Assembly: GCA_017474765.1 (NCBI GenBank)
Contig: JAFVGW010000019.1
Span: 79,098 to 143,097 of the forward strand
Origin: Salinivirgaceae bacterium
GTDB lineage: Bacteria > Bacteroidota > Bacteroidia > Bacteroidales > SZUA-534
Reading direction: 5' to 3'
DNA length: 64,000 nt
The position numbers and the translations under genes are program-made. Positions 8,101 to 16,161 of this stretch are shown here, in pieces (position 1 is the stretch's first letter; every line of letters begins with the position of its first letter). The notes under the pieces were generated by a model that was given only the letters and a program-made list of their open reading frames with translations, searched no databases and was not told the DNA's origin.

Positions 8101-8162
8101 ACGTGCTGCTTGTTTGCGACGGACTGCGCTGGTTGATTACAAAGCTGTCGAAGCGGCGCTGA
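5109..8162 (+). CDS. Large ABC transporter, fused ATPase and ABC-2 permease
   Basis: A 1017-residue half-transporter with the ATPase before the membrane part, as in ABCG/white-type proteins. Residues 1-130 are helical and resemble a TerB-like domain; about 160-250 is beta-rich and FHA-like (TDLYLNGHSIMLNRTYML). The ATPase has Walker A GGSGVGKST near 288, signature ISGGQRKRL near 393 and Walker B MFVDEPTSGLSS near 413. Membrane segments begin near 590 (FLEAPVLALILAYF) and the last is near 985-1005, with a long charged Lys/Glu-rich helical segment (about 800-960) before it. Such proteins act as dimers in the inner membrane. The cargo is unknown. An acyltransferase gene follows after 30 bases, so lipid or polysaccharide export is possible. 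Confidence 0.85.
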   Translation: MSESILKALMQLFAIIATANKDGVNEKSRSIVESYLKLMLASEQVHEYLALFDRYLEERGGGVKKDDTQQSRKRTSLNSVKVLRICEQINGELKQDQKLLVLLQLLEFICFDANITEQELDFVKTVSDIFNIPEDEYFNSYAFTLNPKIDDIPHKENILILDKNNESPNAEVKHLKFKDLEGRVMVLFLPSINAYAFRYVGETDLYLNGHSIMLNRTYMLPKGSAIRSPRIGSIYYSDIVSKFINAMNAEKVVFTAKGVEFRFKGSKNGLHNFNFCEQGGELIGIMGGSGVGKSTLLNVLNGNLQPQSGEILINGYNIYTEKEKLNGVIGFVPQDDLLIEELTVYQNLYYSAKLCFSDYTEEQIDEAVNKVLEDLDLKATADLVVGNPLNKTISGGQRKRLNIALELIREPLVMFVDEPTSGLSSMDSEMVMDLLKEQTLKGKLVIVNIHQPSSVIFKMFDKLLIMDKGGYLVYYGNPVDSVVYFKTMSNHVNATESECYHCGNINPEQVLQILESKVVDEYGRTTHKRKTTPEEWAAMYEEHSKSKIKFDTEKQDLPKNNFSIPGMFKQFRIFCERNILSKLANRQYMLINFLEAPVLALILAYFTKYIAGEGGNPNIFVFSGNENLPIYLFMGVVVSIFIGLTVSAEEIIRDRQLLKRESFLNLSHVSYLNSKIAVLFVISAIQTLSFVLIGNTIMEIHGMTLAHWLILFTASCVSNMIGLNISAALDSVVTIYILIPFLIVPQLLFSGTMVKFDKLNKAISSYEVVPPIGDLMPSRWAYEAMAVKQFRDNEYMKNFFLIEQKKSEAAYIGSYLVPALNNKIAKLANADEETRNQIIGLLHTEVTKINNRTPKQQFEKVDLLTPEKYNTELQEELGEFLDKTAKLYQQKQNKAISVLDREISNLAEELGGNKALVELKKNYTNEALSNFVLNRVDIEKIHDMGDHFIQVSDPIYKEPESHCGRAHFYAPFKQIGNLQIDTFWFNIMVMWLMCGALYVLLVCDGLRWLITKLSKRR

Positions 8163-8192
8163 AGGTAGCCATACGGCGAAATTCTGAATACG

Positions 8193-9374
8193 ATGTCCGT
8201 AGGAGCTGACACTGTCGGGAGCGAGACTGTAAGGCAGATTATGCCTGATGACGAACTACAGTCGAAAACCATCAGTTTTCTGCGGTTCCCGCTGATAGTT
8301 GGCGTGGTTTTCATCCATTTCAATCTGGTAAAAATCGGGTTGGCGGCGCATGGCGTAAATTATTGTGCCGGCTACCCCGATTGGTTTTATCTTCTTGTCC
8401 GCTTCTTCAGCGAGGTGCTGCCGTCGATGGCCGTTCCTATGTTTTTTCTTTTTTCGGGCTATCTTTTCTTTTATCGCACTGAATTCGACGGTAATGTTTA
8501 CAGGTCCAAACTTCGCAAACGGATAAACACATTGCTCATTCCCTTTATTTTGTGGAATGTTATCGGGGCACTGATGATTGCCATGTACAAAATACCGTTT
8601 TTGCAGGCGGTGCTTCCCGGAGCTGCAAATGCCGACATTGAGCTTTCGCCCATGCGCATTCTGAATATTTTTTATAACAAGGATAACAGCATACTTGTTC
8701 AGGCTGCATCACCAGCCCGCAACACACCATACCCGATTGATGCGCCGCTGTGGTTTGTTCGTGAGGTGATGGCCGTGGTTATCCTTACGCCTGTTATATT
8801 TTTGTCAATCAAAAAGATGGGGGGGTGGTTTGTGGTTTTGGCAGGGATTGTATGGGCTGTAGTTATTCCGATGGTTATGCCGGGCGGTTATTTTTCGCTG
8901 CTCAGCCGGGCGCTTTTTTTCTTTTCGTGGGGCGCCTACTATAGCATCGGCAAGCTGAATTTTGTTGGCGAGTTGCGGAAATTGAAGTTTGCTCCTTATG
9001 CTTATCTGCCCTTTTCAATCGCCGATACGCTGACTAAAGGGTTAACCATCAACATTTTCTTGCGCGATGCGGTTATCTTGTTGGGAATCATAACGGTAGT
9101 GATTATTGCCGCCAGTTTGCTTGAAACTGGGAAAGCCCGTGTGAATTCTCTGTTCGTCAAACCGGTTTTCTTCATTTTCGCCCTTCACGGCCTGATTATG
9201 CAAAATATCGGGAAAATGTTGGTTTCCATCCTTCATCTGCCCGACAATGCGCTTGTTATGACGGTGTTTTATTTTGCGATACCAATTGTCACCATTGCTG
9301 CCTGTATGGCCGTTTATATGCTGATAAACAAATATCTGCCGGCAATTTGCCGTTTGCTAACAGGAAACCGCTAA
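8193..9374 (+). CDS. Acyltransferase family 3 membrane protein
   Basis: This 393-residue protein has about ten hydrophobic segments and the family-3 acyltransferase opening: SFLRFPLIVGVVFIHF, where Arg and His are the usual catalytic or binding residues, then MFFLFSGYLFFYR and WFVREVMAVV. Family members O-acylate sugars or other surface molecules in the inner membrane. The ATG at 8193 is used here; an ATG at 8241 (MPDDELQSK) lies just before the first membrane segment and has AAGG nine bases upstream, so it may be the real start. It follows the ABC transporter by 30 bases and probably shares its transcript. Confidence 0.8.
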   Translation: MSVGADTVGSETVRQIMPDDELQSKTISFLRFPLIVGVVFIHFNLVKIGLAAHGVNYCAGYPDWFYLLVRFFSEVLPSMAVPMFFLFSGYLFFYRTEFDGNVYRSKLRKRINTLLIPFILWNVIGALMIAMYKIPFLQAVLPGAANADIELSPMRILNIFYNKDNSILVQAASPARNTPYPIDAPLWFVREVMAVVILTPVIFLSIKKMGGWFVVLAGIVWAVVIPMVMPGGYFSLLSRALFFFSWGAYYSIGKLNFVGELRKLKFAPYAYLPFSIADTLTKGLTINIFLRDAVILLGIITVVIIAASLLETGKARVNSLFVKPVFFIFALHGLIMQNIGKMLVSILHLPDNALVMTVFYFAIPIVTIAACMAVYMLINKYLPAICRLLTGNR

Positions 9375-9390
9375 GCTCTTTAAGCAGAGA

Positions 9391-9418
9391 ACAAAAAAGG
9401 CTGCGGAAATGCAGCCTT
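9391..9418 (-). terminator. Terminator of the lpxC-lpxA operon
   Basis: Read on the minus strand, AAGGCTGC, loop ATTTCC, GCAGCCTT runs into a T tract. It lies 25 bases past the lpxA stop codon. Confidence 0.85.
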
Positions 9419-9442
9419 GTGGATATTAAATCAGCCTAAAAG

Positions 9443-10228
9443 CTATTTCCTTCTTATGCAGCTCGGAATAATTCCGCGCGGGCTGTTCTTGATAAAGTCA
9501 ACAATGTAGTCGCGCTCATGGCTTTGCGGCAGTGTTTCCATTATTGTGTTGAGAGCCTGCGTGGTATTAAAGCCGCCTTGGTAGATGATGCGGTAGGCGT
9601 CGTGAATGGCGTTGATGGTCTCGTTTGCGAATCCGCGGCGGCGAAGGCCAACAAGGTTTAGACCGAAATATGAGGCAGGTTCGCCACCGGCAATTATGTA
9701 CGGCGGAAGGTCTTTGCTGACTCTTGTGCCGCCCTGCAGCATCATGTACGAGCCAATGTGGGTGAACTGGTGAATCAGCGAGCCGCCGCCAATCACAGCA
9801 AAATCGTCAACGTGAACTTCGCCGGCAAACTGTGTGGCGTTTGAGATAATCAGATTGTTGCCCAGAATGCAGTCGTGGCCAACGTGAGTGTAGGCCATCA
9901 GCAGGTTGTTGTTACCGATGACGGTGCGGCCGGTTGAATTGGTTCCGCGGTTGATGGTGACAAACTCGCGGATGGTGTTGTTGTCGCCAATCTCGCAGGT
10001 GGTGTACTCGCCCACAAATTTCAAGTCCTGAGGCACGGCTCCCAGCACTGCGTGCGGGAAGATGCGGCAGTTCTTGCCAATGCGTGTGCCTTCAAGAATG
10101 ACAGCCCCGCTCATTATCTTTGTTCCGTCGCCAATCACAACATCTTTATCGATGGTTACAAAAGGTCCGATTTCGACATTCTGTCCGATTTTGGCATCCG
10201 GATGGATGTTTGACATCTTATATTCCAT
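9443..10228 (-). CDS. lpxA: UDP-N-acetylglucosamine acyltransferase LpxA
   Basis: LpxA moves a 3-hydroxyacyl chain from acyl carrier protein to UDP-GlcNAc, the first step of lipid A synthesis, in the cytoplasm. The 261-residue product matches the usual length. It shows hexapeptide repeats of the left-handed beta-helix (IHPDAKIGQNVEIGPF, VVIGDGTKI), the conserved HVGHDC segment with the catalytic His, and a helical C-terminus. The start ATG at 10228 overlaps the lpxC-fabZ stop as TAATG, which fixes the start and implies translational coupling; the open frame runs further upstream but only as an overlap with fabZ. Co-transcribed with lpxC-fabZ. Confidence 0.95.
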   Translation of the reverse strand: MEYKMSNIHPDAKIGQNVEIGPFVTIDKDVVIGDGTKIMSGAVILEGTRIGKNCRIFPHAVLGAVPQDLKFVGEYTTCEIGDNNTIREFVTINRGTNSTGRTVIGNNNLLMAYTHVGHDCILGNNLIISNATQFAGEVHVDDFAVIGGGSLIHQFTHIGSYMMLQGGTRVSKDLPPYIIAGGEPASYFGLNLVGLRRRGFANETINAIHDAYRIIYQGGFNTTQALNTIMETLPQSHERDYIVDFIKNSPRGIIPSCIRRK

Positions 10229-11652
10229 TATTCTTCTGTATTTGTTTCGTTGTTTTCTTCGCCAGTCTTGTTGTGCACGAGTTGAGCCATCATTTCGGCT
10301 TCCATTGCAAGGCTCGAACCGATGAACATCTGTCCGCGCATGTGGCATATTCCGCGGCGCACGGGAGCCAGATACTCGAGTTTGAAAATGAGCGTATCGC
10401 CCGGAACCACTTTGTGCTTGAATTTCACGTTGTCGATTTTCAAGAAGTAGGTCGACCATTCCTGCGGCTTTTCAAGGTCTTTCAGCACCAGAATACCGCC
10501 CACCTGCGCCATCGCTTCAATCTGAAGCACGCCGGGCATCACGGGTTCCTGTGGAAAATGGCCCACAAAGAACGGCTCGTTCATGGTGACGCATTTGACG
10601 CCCACCACCGAGTTGTCGCTGATTTCCATAATCTTGTCAACCAGCAGGAAGGGCGGCCGGTGCGGCAGCAGTTTCATAATATCGTTGATGTCGTAGATGG
10701 GTTTCTGGTCGGGGTGGAAGATGGGTGCAACGCCGTTTTTTTGCTGAAACTTGATGCACTGCCGAATCTGCTTTGCAAACTCGGTGTTGGCAAAGTGACC
10801 GGGTTTTTTGGCAATGAACTTGCCTTTTATCATTTTCCCGGTCAGGGCTAGGTCGCCGATGATGTCAAGCAGCTTGTGGCGAGCCGGTTCGTTGTCGTAT
10901 TTCAGGTCTTCGTTCAGAATTCCTTCGCGGGCTTTCACGCGCGGCTTGTTGCAGAAGTCGGCAATGCGGTCGAACTCTTCCTGCGAGATTTTGTTCTCGA
11001 CAATCACAATGGCGTTGTCGAGTTGTCCGCCGCGAATCAGGTTCATGTTGAACAACGGAACCAGCTCGTGGGCGAATACGAAGGTGCGGCAGTTGGCAAT
11101 GTTATTTTCGAAATCGCTGATGTCGTTGATGCTGGCGAACTGCTGCCCGAGCACTTTCGAGTTGAAGTCGATGAGCACGTCAATGCTGAATTTCGAGTCG
11201 GGGTAGGCGATTATCTCGATGCCTTTTTCCGCATTCACGTAGCGGATATTCTCTTTTACTTCAAAATATTGGCGCTCAGCGTCTTGTTCTTCAATGCCAG
11301 CTTCTTTCAGTGCATTCAGAAACTCAATTGAGCTTCCGCTCATTATCGGTGTTTCGGGACCATCAATCTCGATAAGGATGTTGTCGATGCCGAGACTGTA
11401 AACAGCTGCCATCACGTGCTCAATTGTCGAGACGCGGGCGTCGCCGCGGCCGATGGTTGTGCCGCGCGATGTGTCAATCACATATTCGGCAAGGGCAGGA
11501 ATGGTTGGTTTTCCTTCTAAATCAATGCGTTGAAACTTGTATCCGTAGTCAATGGGGGCTGGTTTGAATGTCATTTTCACATGTGCCCCGGTGTGAAGTC
11601 CGGTTCCTTCAATCGAAACCTCGTTCTTGATAGTTTGTTGCTTTTCAATCAT
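10228..11652 (-). CDS. lpxC/fabZ: Bifunctional LpxC deacetylase / FabZ dehydratase
   Basis: A 474-residue fusion typical of Bacteroidota. The N-terminal part (1-310) is LpxC, the zinc amidase that commits UDP-3-O-acyl-GlcNAc to lipid A: zinc ligands are seen as His79 in STIEHV and as H and D of ARHKLLDIIGD. The C-terminal part (about 325-460) is FabZ, the 3-hydroxyacyl-ACP dehydratase of fatty acid synthesis, with LLPHRPPFLLVDKI and GHFPQEPVMPGVLQIEAMAQ containing the His and Glu of the active site. The fusion links the two uses of 3-hydroxyacyl-ACP. ATG at 11652 is chosen; a TTG at 11661 is in frame. A very good promoter lies upstream, and the stop overlaps lpxA. Confidence 0.96.
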   Translation of the reverse strand: MIEKQQTIKNEVSIEGTGLHTGAHVKMTFKPAPIDYGYKFQRIDLEGKPTIPALAEYVIDTSRGTTIGRGDARVSTIEHVMAAVYSLGIDNILIEIDGPETPIMSGSSIEFLNALKEAGIEEQDAERQYFEVKENIRYVNAEKGIEIIAYPDSKFSIDVLIDFNSKVLGQQFASINDISDFENNIANCRTFVFAHELVPLFNMNLIRGGQLDNAIVIVENKISQEEFDRIADFCNKPRVKAREGILNEDLKYDNEPARHKLLDIIGDLALTGKMIKGKFIAKKPGHFANTEFAKQIRQCIKFQQKNGVAPIFHPDQKPIYDINDIMKLLPHRPPFLLVDKIMEISDNSVVGVKCVTMNEPFFVGHFPQEPVMPGVLQIEAMAQVGGILVLKDLEKPQEWSTYFLKIDNVKFKHKVVPGDTLIFKLEYLAPVRRGICHMRGQMFIGSSLAMEAEMMAQLVHNKTGEENNETNTEE

Positions 11653-11687
11653 TTTCAGCAAGCGGATAATTCACTTTAAAAATCGTG

Positions 11688-11718
11688 CAAAATTAAATGT
11701 TTTAGCAGAAAACGCAAA
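11688..11718 (-). promoter_or_regulatory. Promoter of lpxC-fabZ-lpxA
   Basis: On the minus strand TTTG (11718-11715), exactly 19 bases, then TAATTTTG (11695-11688), a full match to the Bacteroidota consensus. It lies 35 bases before the lpxC ATG. Confidence 0.75.
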
Positions 11719-11819
11719 CGCTGAAATGCTGATTGCTAAAGAGTAAAAGAGAGAAACCTCAGCTAATGCTGATTTTTGAAGGTCTGGCTGGCAAGTTGTA
11801 GATATACAGCGTCTTAATA

Positions 11820-12191
11820 TCATTCCTTCATCATCAGAATCACAATCTGTGAATCGAAAATGAGGAAGAAGACGTATGCCACGGCAAAGTTGATGCCCAC
11901 TGCGGCGTCTTTTCCAGTGAAGGGAACAACCACCACAAATAGCAGCACAACGCTCAGCAGCATTTTGAGCATGTTCAGTGCCATCACAATCATTGGGGCC
12001 TGCTGGCGGTGGCGGCTTACTATTACTCTCACAACAATCAGGTGCGCAATGGTGAGCACGGTCAGAATGCCGTAGATGAGCAGCACATAGGGCAACTCAA
12101 CTCTCACAAAATCAGGGCACAAAAGCGCTGCCGAAAGGTGAGCGAACGGTATCAGCAGAATCCAGGAGAGCGATTTCAGAATGCTTTTCAT
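11820..12191 (-). CDS. Small four-helix membrane protein, unknown function
   Basis: The 123-residue product has four hydrophobic segments (roughly 8-28, 36-56, 68-92 and 100-120), with positive residues in the loop VSRHRQQAP between the second and third. No family is recognised; size and topology recall AtpI-like or other small inner membrane proteins, but no sequence motif supports that. The ATG at 12191 is chosen because a longer frame would overlap the upstream gene and add non-membrane residues. It follows the DNA polymerase delta prime gene by 11 bases and is probably in its transcript. Confidence 0.7.
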   Translation of the reverse strand: MKSILKSLSWILLIPFAHLSAALLCPDFVRVELPYVLLIYGILTVLTIAHLIVVRVIVSRHRQQAPMIVMALNMLKMLLSVVLLFVVVVPFTGKDAAVGINFAVAYVFFLIFDSQIVILMMKE

Positions 12192-12202
12192 AGTTTGTGG
12201 AG

Positions 12203-13336
12203 TTAGGCTGGCATCCGCAGGCATCGCGCCAGCGTGATGATGGTGTCCATGAATACGATTTTGGCGCTTGCGTTGCGCGATATGTGGTAGTAAGCCTTGT
12301 CGATGGCCTCGATAATCAGCCCCGAGTTTTGCGGATGGATGAACCGCGAGAATTTCTGCGCAAAGTTGCCTTCGTCGTTAGTGAAGCGGGTGAGGCTGTT
12401 GAGGTTGCGGTTCATAATCAGGTTCTCGCGTATCATGCGCTCGCAGTAGGTTAGGAAGGCCTTCTGCTTCTCGCGCCCCAGAGCGCCCAGTTCGTCGGCA
12501 AGGGCAATCATGTCGGGGGCTTTGAACGAGTAACTCACGCGCATCAGTTTTATGAACATGTCGAGGTTTTGCGACAGGTCGGCCGCCTGGCTGCTGTATT
12601 CAAGCGCCTTGTTGAAATCGCCCTCGCTGATGTGCGATATTTTCTCGGCGTCGGTGCCGCCCATGCCTTTCACGCGCTGAAGCCCCGCTCGGAGGTCGGC
12701 ATCGGCAATGCGCGGAACACGCACAATTTGCGTTCGCGAAATGATGGTGGAGATGATGTTCTCCGAGTTTTCGGCCACCAGCACGAACAGCGTCTTCGGA
12801 TAGGGCTCCTCAATCAGTTTGAGCAGTTTGTTCGATGCGTCGGCGTTCATCTTTTCGGGCAGCCAGATAATCATTATCTTATACTCGGCGTTGAAGGTCT
12901 TCATGGTGAGTTTGCGGATAATCTCGCTGCTCTCGTCCACGCGGATAAGCCCTTGCGAGTTGCCCGCGTCAACAAAGTCGAGCCACTGCTGATAACTGCC
13001 GTAGGGGTTCTGGCGGATAAACTCCGACCATTTGCCGAAGAAGGTGTCGCTCACGGGCTTCTCCTTCGATGAACCTGTGGCGGGAACGGGGAAGACGAAG
13101 TGCAGGTCGGGGAATGCGAGTTGCGAAATCTGTCGGCAACTGGGGCACTCGCCGCACGAGTCGCTGTCGGTACGGTGCTGGCAGTTGATGTATTGCGCAT
13201 ACGCGATGGCCAGCGGGAGAGTGCCGTAGCCTTCGCGCCCAAGAAACATCTGCGCATGGCTGATGCGGTTCTCCTTCACGGTTCCAATCAGATGCCGCTT
13301 GATGTCGTCCTGCCCGATAATGTCTGCAAATCTCAT
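12203..13336 (-). CDS. holB: DNA polymerase III subunit delta prime
   Basis: This 377-residue protein is a clamp-loader subunit that helps load the sliding clamp on DNA. It begins MRFADIIGQDDIKRHL, the usual start of delta prime in Bacteroidota. The P-loop position reads GREGYGTL instead of GxxGxGKT, so ATP binding is lost, as expected of delta prime. A zinc module follows with Cys52, Cys61, Cys64 and Cys67. SNKLLKLIEEP and ISRTQ are the conserved clamp-loader helix and sensor 1/SRC-like segment. The ATG at 13336 is chosen over an upstream extension that lacks family features. Confidence 0.88.
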   Translation of the reverse strand: MRFADIIGQDDIKRHLIGTVKENRISHAQMFLGREGYGTLPLAIAYAQYINCQHRTDSDSCGECPSCRQISQLAFPDLHFVFPVPATGSSKEKPVSDTFFGKWSEFIRQNPYGSYQQWLDFVDAGNSQGLIRVDESSEIIRKLTMKTFNAEYKIMIIWLPEKMNADASNKLLKLIEEPYPKTLFVLVAENSENIISTIISRTQIVRVPRIADADLRAGLQRVKGMGGTDAEKISHISEGDFNKALEYSSQAADLSQNLDMFIKLMRVSYSFKAPDMIALADELGALGREKQKAFLTYCERMIRENLIMNRNLNSLTRFTNDEGNFAQKFSRFIHPQNSGLIIEAIDKAYYHISRNASAKIVFMDTIITLARCLRMPA

Positions 13337-13735
13337 ATTTTTCAGAATGGCGGTTTGCCAAAACTCGTCCAAACAAAGAAACAATTGAATTTTGAATCCG
13401 CAAAATGTTTTTCATTTCTGATGGAAACGGCCCCTTCATTTATAATTTTAACCGCGGAAAGCACAAAAGGCACTGAAATATATTGAAAGAAAAAAGTTAA
13501 ATAACTGTACGGAAAAAACTGGTAACGAAGAGTTTATTCAATGATTACCTTGTGTTTTCAGGTAAAAACACCAGTTGCCGCCTGCGTAAACAACAATATA
13601 AATTCAGCAGTTTGGCAAATCGTTCATCATCCGAGAGTTAACTTTTATGATGAAACTTTCTGCTTTCGGGCTTTAACTTTTCAATTGTTTTCCTACCTTT
13701 AGCCAATCCGAATACAAATTTAAAAATTATAATAA
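13337..13735. other. Intergenic region between holB and recA
   Basis: Divergent genes start on both sides. It is AT-rich, has a short AACCGCGGAAAGCAC segment like the one near 22526, and carries the likely recA promoter. No gene or stable RNA was recognised. Confidence 0.6.
13672..13701 (+). promoter_or_regulatory. Possible recA promoter
   Basis: TTTA at 13672-13675, 18 bases, TACCTTTA at 13694-13701: one mismatch in each box relative to TTTG and TAnnTTTG. It lies 34 bases before the recA ATG. No LexA-type operator was recognised. Confidence 0.45.
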
Positions 13736-14800
13736 ATGGCTAAAGAACAAGCAAATACAAGTGCCAACAGCGAGAAGTTGAAGGCCTTGCAACTCACAAT
13801 CGACAAAATTGAGAAGAATTTCGGCAAAGGTTCGATAATGCGCATGGGCGACCATGCCATTGAGGATGTGCCAGTCATTTCGTCGGGCTCCATCGGCCTC
13901 GATTTGGCGCTGGGCATCGGCGGCTATCCGCGCGGTCGCGTCATCGAAATTTACGGCCCTGAGTCGTCAGGTAAGACCACTCTGGCCATCCATGCCATTG
14001 CCGAGGCGCAGAAGAACGGCGGCATTGCTGCCTTCATCGACGCTGAGCACGCCTTCGACCGCTTCTATGCGCAGAAGTTGGGCGTCAACATCAACGAACT
14101 GCTTATCTCTCAGCCCGATAACGGCGAGCAGGCTCTCGAGATTGCCGACCATCTGATTCGCTCGGGCGCCATCGACATCATTGTCATCGACTCTGTTGCC
14201 GCCCTGACACCTAAGGCCGAGATTGAGGGCGAGATGGGCGACTCAAAGATGGGCCTTCAAGCCCGACTGATGTCGCAGGCTTTGCGCAAACTCACCGCAA
14301 ACATCAATAAGACAAACACTTGCTGCATCTTCATCAACCAGTTGCGCGAGAAGATTGGCGTGATGTTCGGCAACCCTGAGACAACCACCGGCGGTAACGC
14401 GCTGAAGTTCTACGCCTCAATCCGCATCGACATCCGCCGCACATCAACGCTGAAAGACGGCGAGGAGTCAATCGGTAACCACGTCAAAGTGAAGATTGTC
14501 AAGAACAAACTGGCCGCTCCGTTCCGCAAGGCCGAGTTCGATATCATGTACGGTGAGGGCATCTGCAAGTCGGGCGAGTTGATTGACATGGCTGTTGAGT
14601 TGAACATTGTCAAGAAATCGGGTTCGTGGTTTAGTTACGGCGACACCAAACTTGGCCAGGGCCGCGACTATGTGCGCCAGATGCTTGTTGACAATAAGGA
14701 GCTCGCAAGCGAAATCGAGGCCAAAATCATGGAGATAATGATCAAGTCCGACGCTCCGTCGCTCGAAACATCTGCTGACAGCGAGGCTGAGGAGGATTAA
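13736..14800 (+). CDS. recA: Recombinase RecA
   Basis: RecA forms filaments on single-stranded DNA, drives strand exchange and triggers the SOS response where present. The 354-residue product has Walker A GPESSGKT at 74-81, the MRMGD and [12 protein letters not shown] segments, Walker B-like [12 protein letters not shown], loop L1 [22 protein letters not shown] in part and the L2 region with [22 protein letters not shown] in part, all standard. The acidic C-terminus (SADSEAEED) is normal. Single gene with its own promoter and terminator. Confidence 0.98.
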   Translation: MAKEQANTSANSEKLKALQLTIDKIEKNFGKGSIMRMGDHAIEDVPVISSGSIGLDLALGIGGYPRGRVIEIYGPESSGKTTLAIHAIAEAQKNGGIAAFIDAEHAFDRFYAQKLGVNINELLISQPDNGEQALEIADHLIRSGAIDIIVIDSVAALTPKAEIEGEMGDSKMGLQARLMSQALRKLTANINKTNTCCIFINQLREKIGVMFGNPETTTGGNALKFYASIRIDIRRTSTLKDGEESIGNHVKVKIVKNKLAAPFRKAEFDIMYGEGICKSGELIDMAVELNIVKKSGSWFSYGDTKLGQGRDYVRQMLVDNKELASEIEAKIMEIMIKSDAPSLETSADSEAEED

Positions 14801-14882
14801 AAGCGAAGGGTTTGCCCCGAACTTCAAACAATGCTTTAATTAAATAGGCTTAATTAATTTATTTTTAAATGTTTATAAATGA

Positions 14883-14913
14883 AGGGTGCAGTTTAAACGC
14901 TGCACCTTTTTTA
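14883..14913 (+). terminator. Terminator of recA
   Basis: AGGGTGCAG, loop, GCTGCACC and a T tract, about 85 bases after the recA stop. Confidence 0.85.
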
Positions 14914-15003
14914 TTTTGCGGTCAACCGTTGAAAAATCAGTCGGTTTGGCGCATCGGCCAACGCCTTTTTCGATTAAATTAGTCGGCAACAATAACGTTT
15001 ACT

Positions 15004-16158
15004 ATGAAGATTATCCACACCTCCGATTTGCATATTGGCAAGAATGTGAACGGCTTTTCGATGATTGAGGAGCAGCGGCACGTCCTTGGCCAAATTTGCG
15101 ATGTTGTGCGGCAGCAAAAGCCTGACGCTGTGCTGATAGCAGGCGATGTTTATGACAAAAGCGTGCCGTCGGCTGAGGCGGTGCAACTGTTCGACGAGTT
15201 TCTGACAAATCTCTCAGAATCAGCAACCCCCGACGCGCACATCTTCATCATCAGCGGCAACCACGACTCGCCCGAGCGAATAGCCTTTGGCGCGCAGATA
15301 ATGGGCCGCCAAAACATTCACTTGTCGCCTGTTTATAAAGGCGATGTCAAACCAGTGATTATCAGCGACAAAGACGGCCCGGTGGCATTCTATATGCTGC
15401 CATTCATCAAGCCGGTACTTATCCGTCATTTCTTTGAGAACGAGGAGATTAACACCTACACCGATGCTATGCGCCTGGCCATTGCAAAAATGAATATTGA
15501 CAAAAGCATACGCAACGTGCTCATCTGCCATCAGTTTGTAACCAACGCCGTACGCTCCGAATCGGAGGAAACCATTGTCGGCGGATTGGATAATGTTGAC
15601 GCACAGGTGTTTGCCGATTTCGATTATGTGGCTCTCGGCCATCTGCACCGTCCGCAGAGTTGTGAACGGCCGACAATTAGATACAGCGGCAGTCCGCTCA
15701 AATATTCGTTCTCCGAAGTGAATGATGATAAAACAATTACGATAGCCTATATGAATGCAGATGGCGATGTTGAGTTTGATTTTACACCCACCTCACCGCT
15801 GCACGATTGGGTTGATTTGCGAGGCACATACAACGAGCTGACGGCGCTTCAATTCTACGATAGCAGGCCTGAGCTGCGCGAGAACTACGTGCGGGTAACC
15901 CTCACCGACGAAAATGACATTCCGGACGCCATCAACAAGCTGCGCACTATCTATCATAACATTATGGAAGTGCTCTACGACAACAAGCGCACGCGGAACA
16001 AAAGCATTGTGGTGAACAACATCGACGCCACAAAGCAGAAAACACCCACCGAACTGTTTGCCGAATTTTATGAGATGCAGAACGGCGAATCGTCGCTGAC
16101 GGCTGAGCAACAGTCGTTTATAAAAGAGATAATGGAAAGAGTACAAAACCGAGAATAA
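15004..16158 (+). CDS. sbcD: Nuclease SbcCD subunit D
   Basis: SbcD is the Mre11-like nuclease of the SbcCD complex, which cleaves hairpins and protein-blocked DNA ends. The 384-residue product has the metallophosphoesterase motifs in order: HTSDLHIG near residue 4, GDVYDKS near 40, SGNHDSP near 80, CHQF near 178 and LGHLHRPQ near 214. The C-terminal third is the usual capping and SbcC-binding region. The ATG at 15004 places the first motif at once, as is normal. sbcC starts 3 bases after the stop, so the two subunits are made together. Confidence 0.95.
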   Translation: MKIIHTSDLHIGKNVNGFSMIEEQRHVLGQICDVVRQQKPDAVLIAGDVYDKSVPSAEAVQLFDEFLTNLSESATPDAHIFIISGNHDSPERIAFGAQIMGRQNIHLSPVYKGDVKPVIISDKDGPVAFYMLPFIKPVLIRHFFENEEINTYTDAMRLAIAKMNIDKSIRNVLICHQFVTNAVRSESEETIVGGLDNVDAQVFADFDYVALGHLHRPQSCERPTIRYSGSPLKYSFSEVNDDKTITIAYMNADGDVEFDFTPTSPLHDWVDLRGTYNELTALQFYDSRPELRENYVRVTLTDENDIPDAINKLRTIYHNIMEVLYDNKRTRNKSIVVNNIDATKQKTPTELFAEFYEMQNGESSLTAEQQSFIKEIMERVQNRE

Positions 16159-16161
16159 GAT

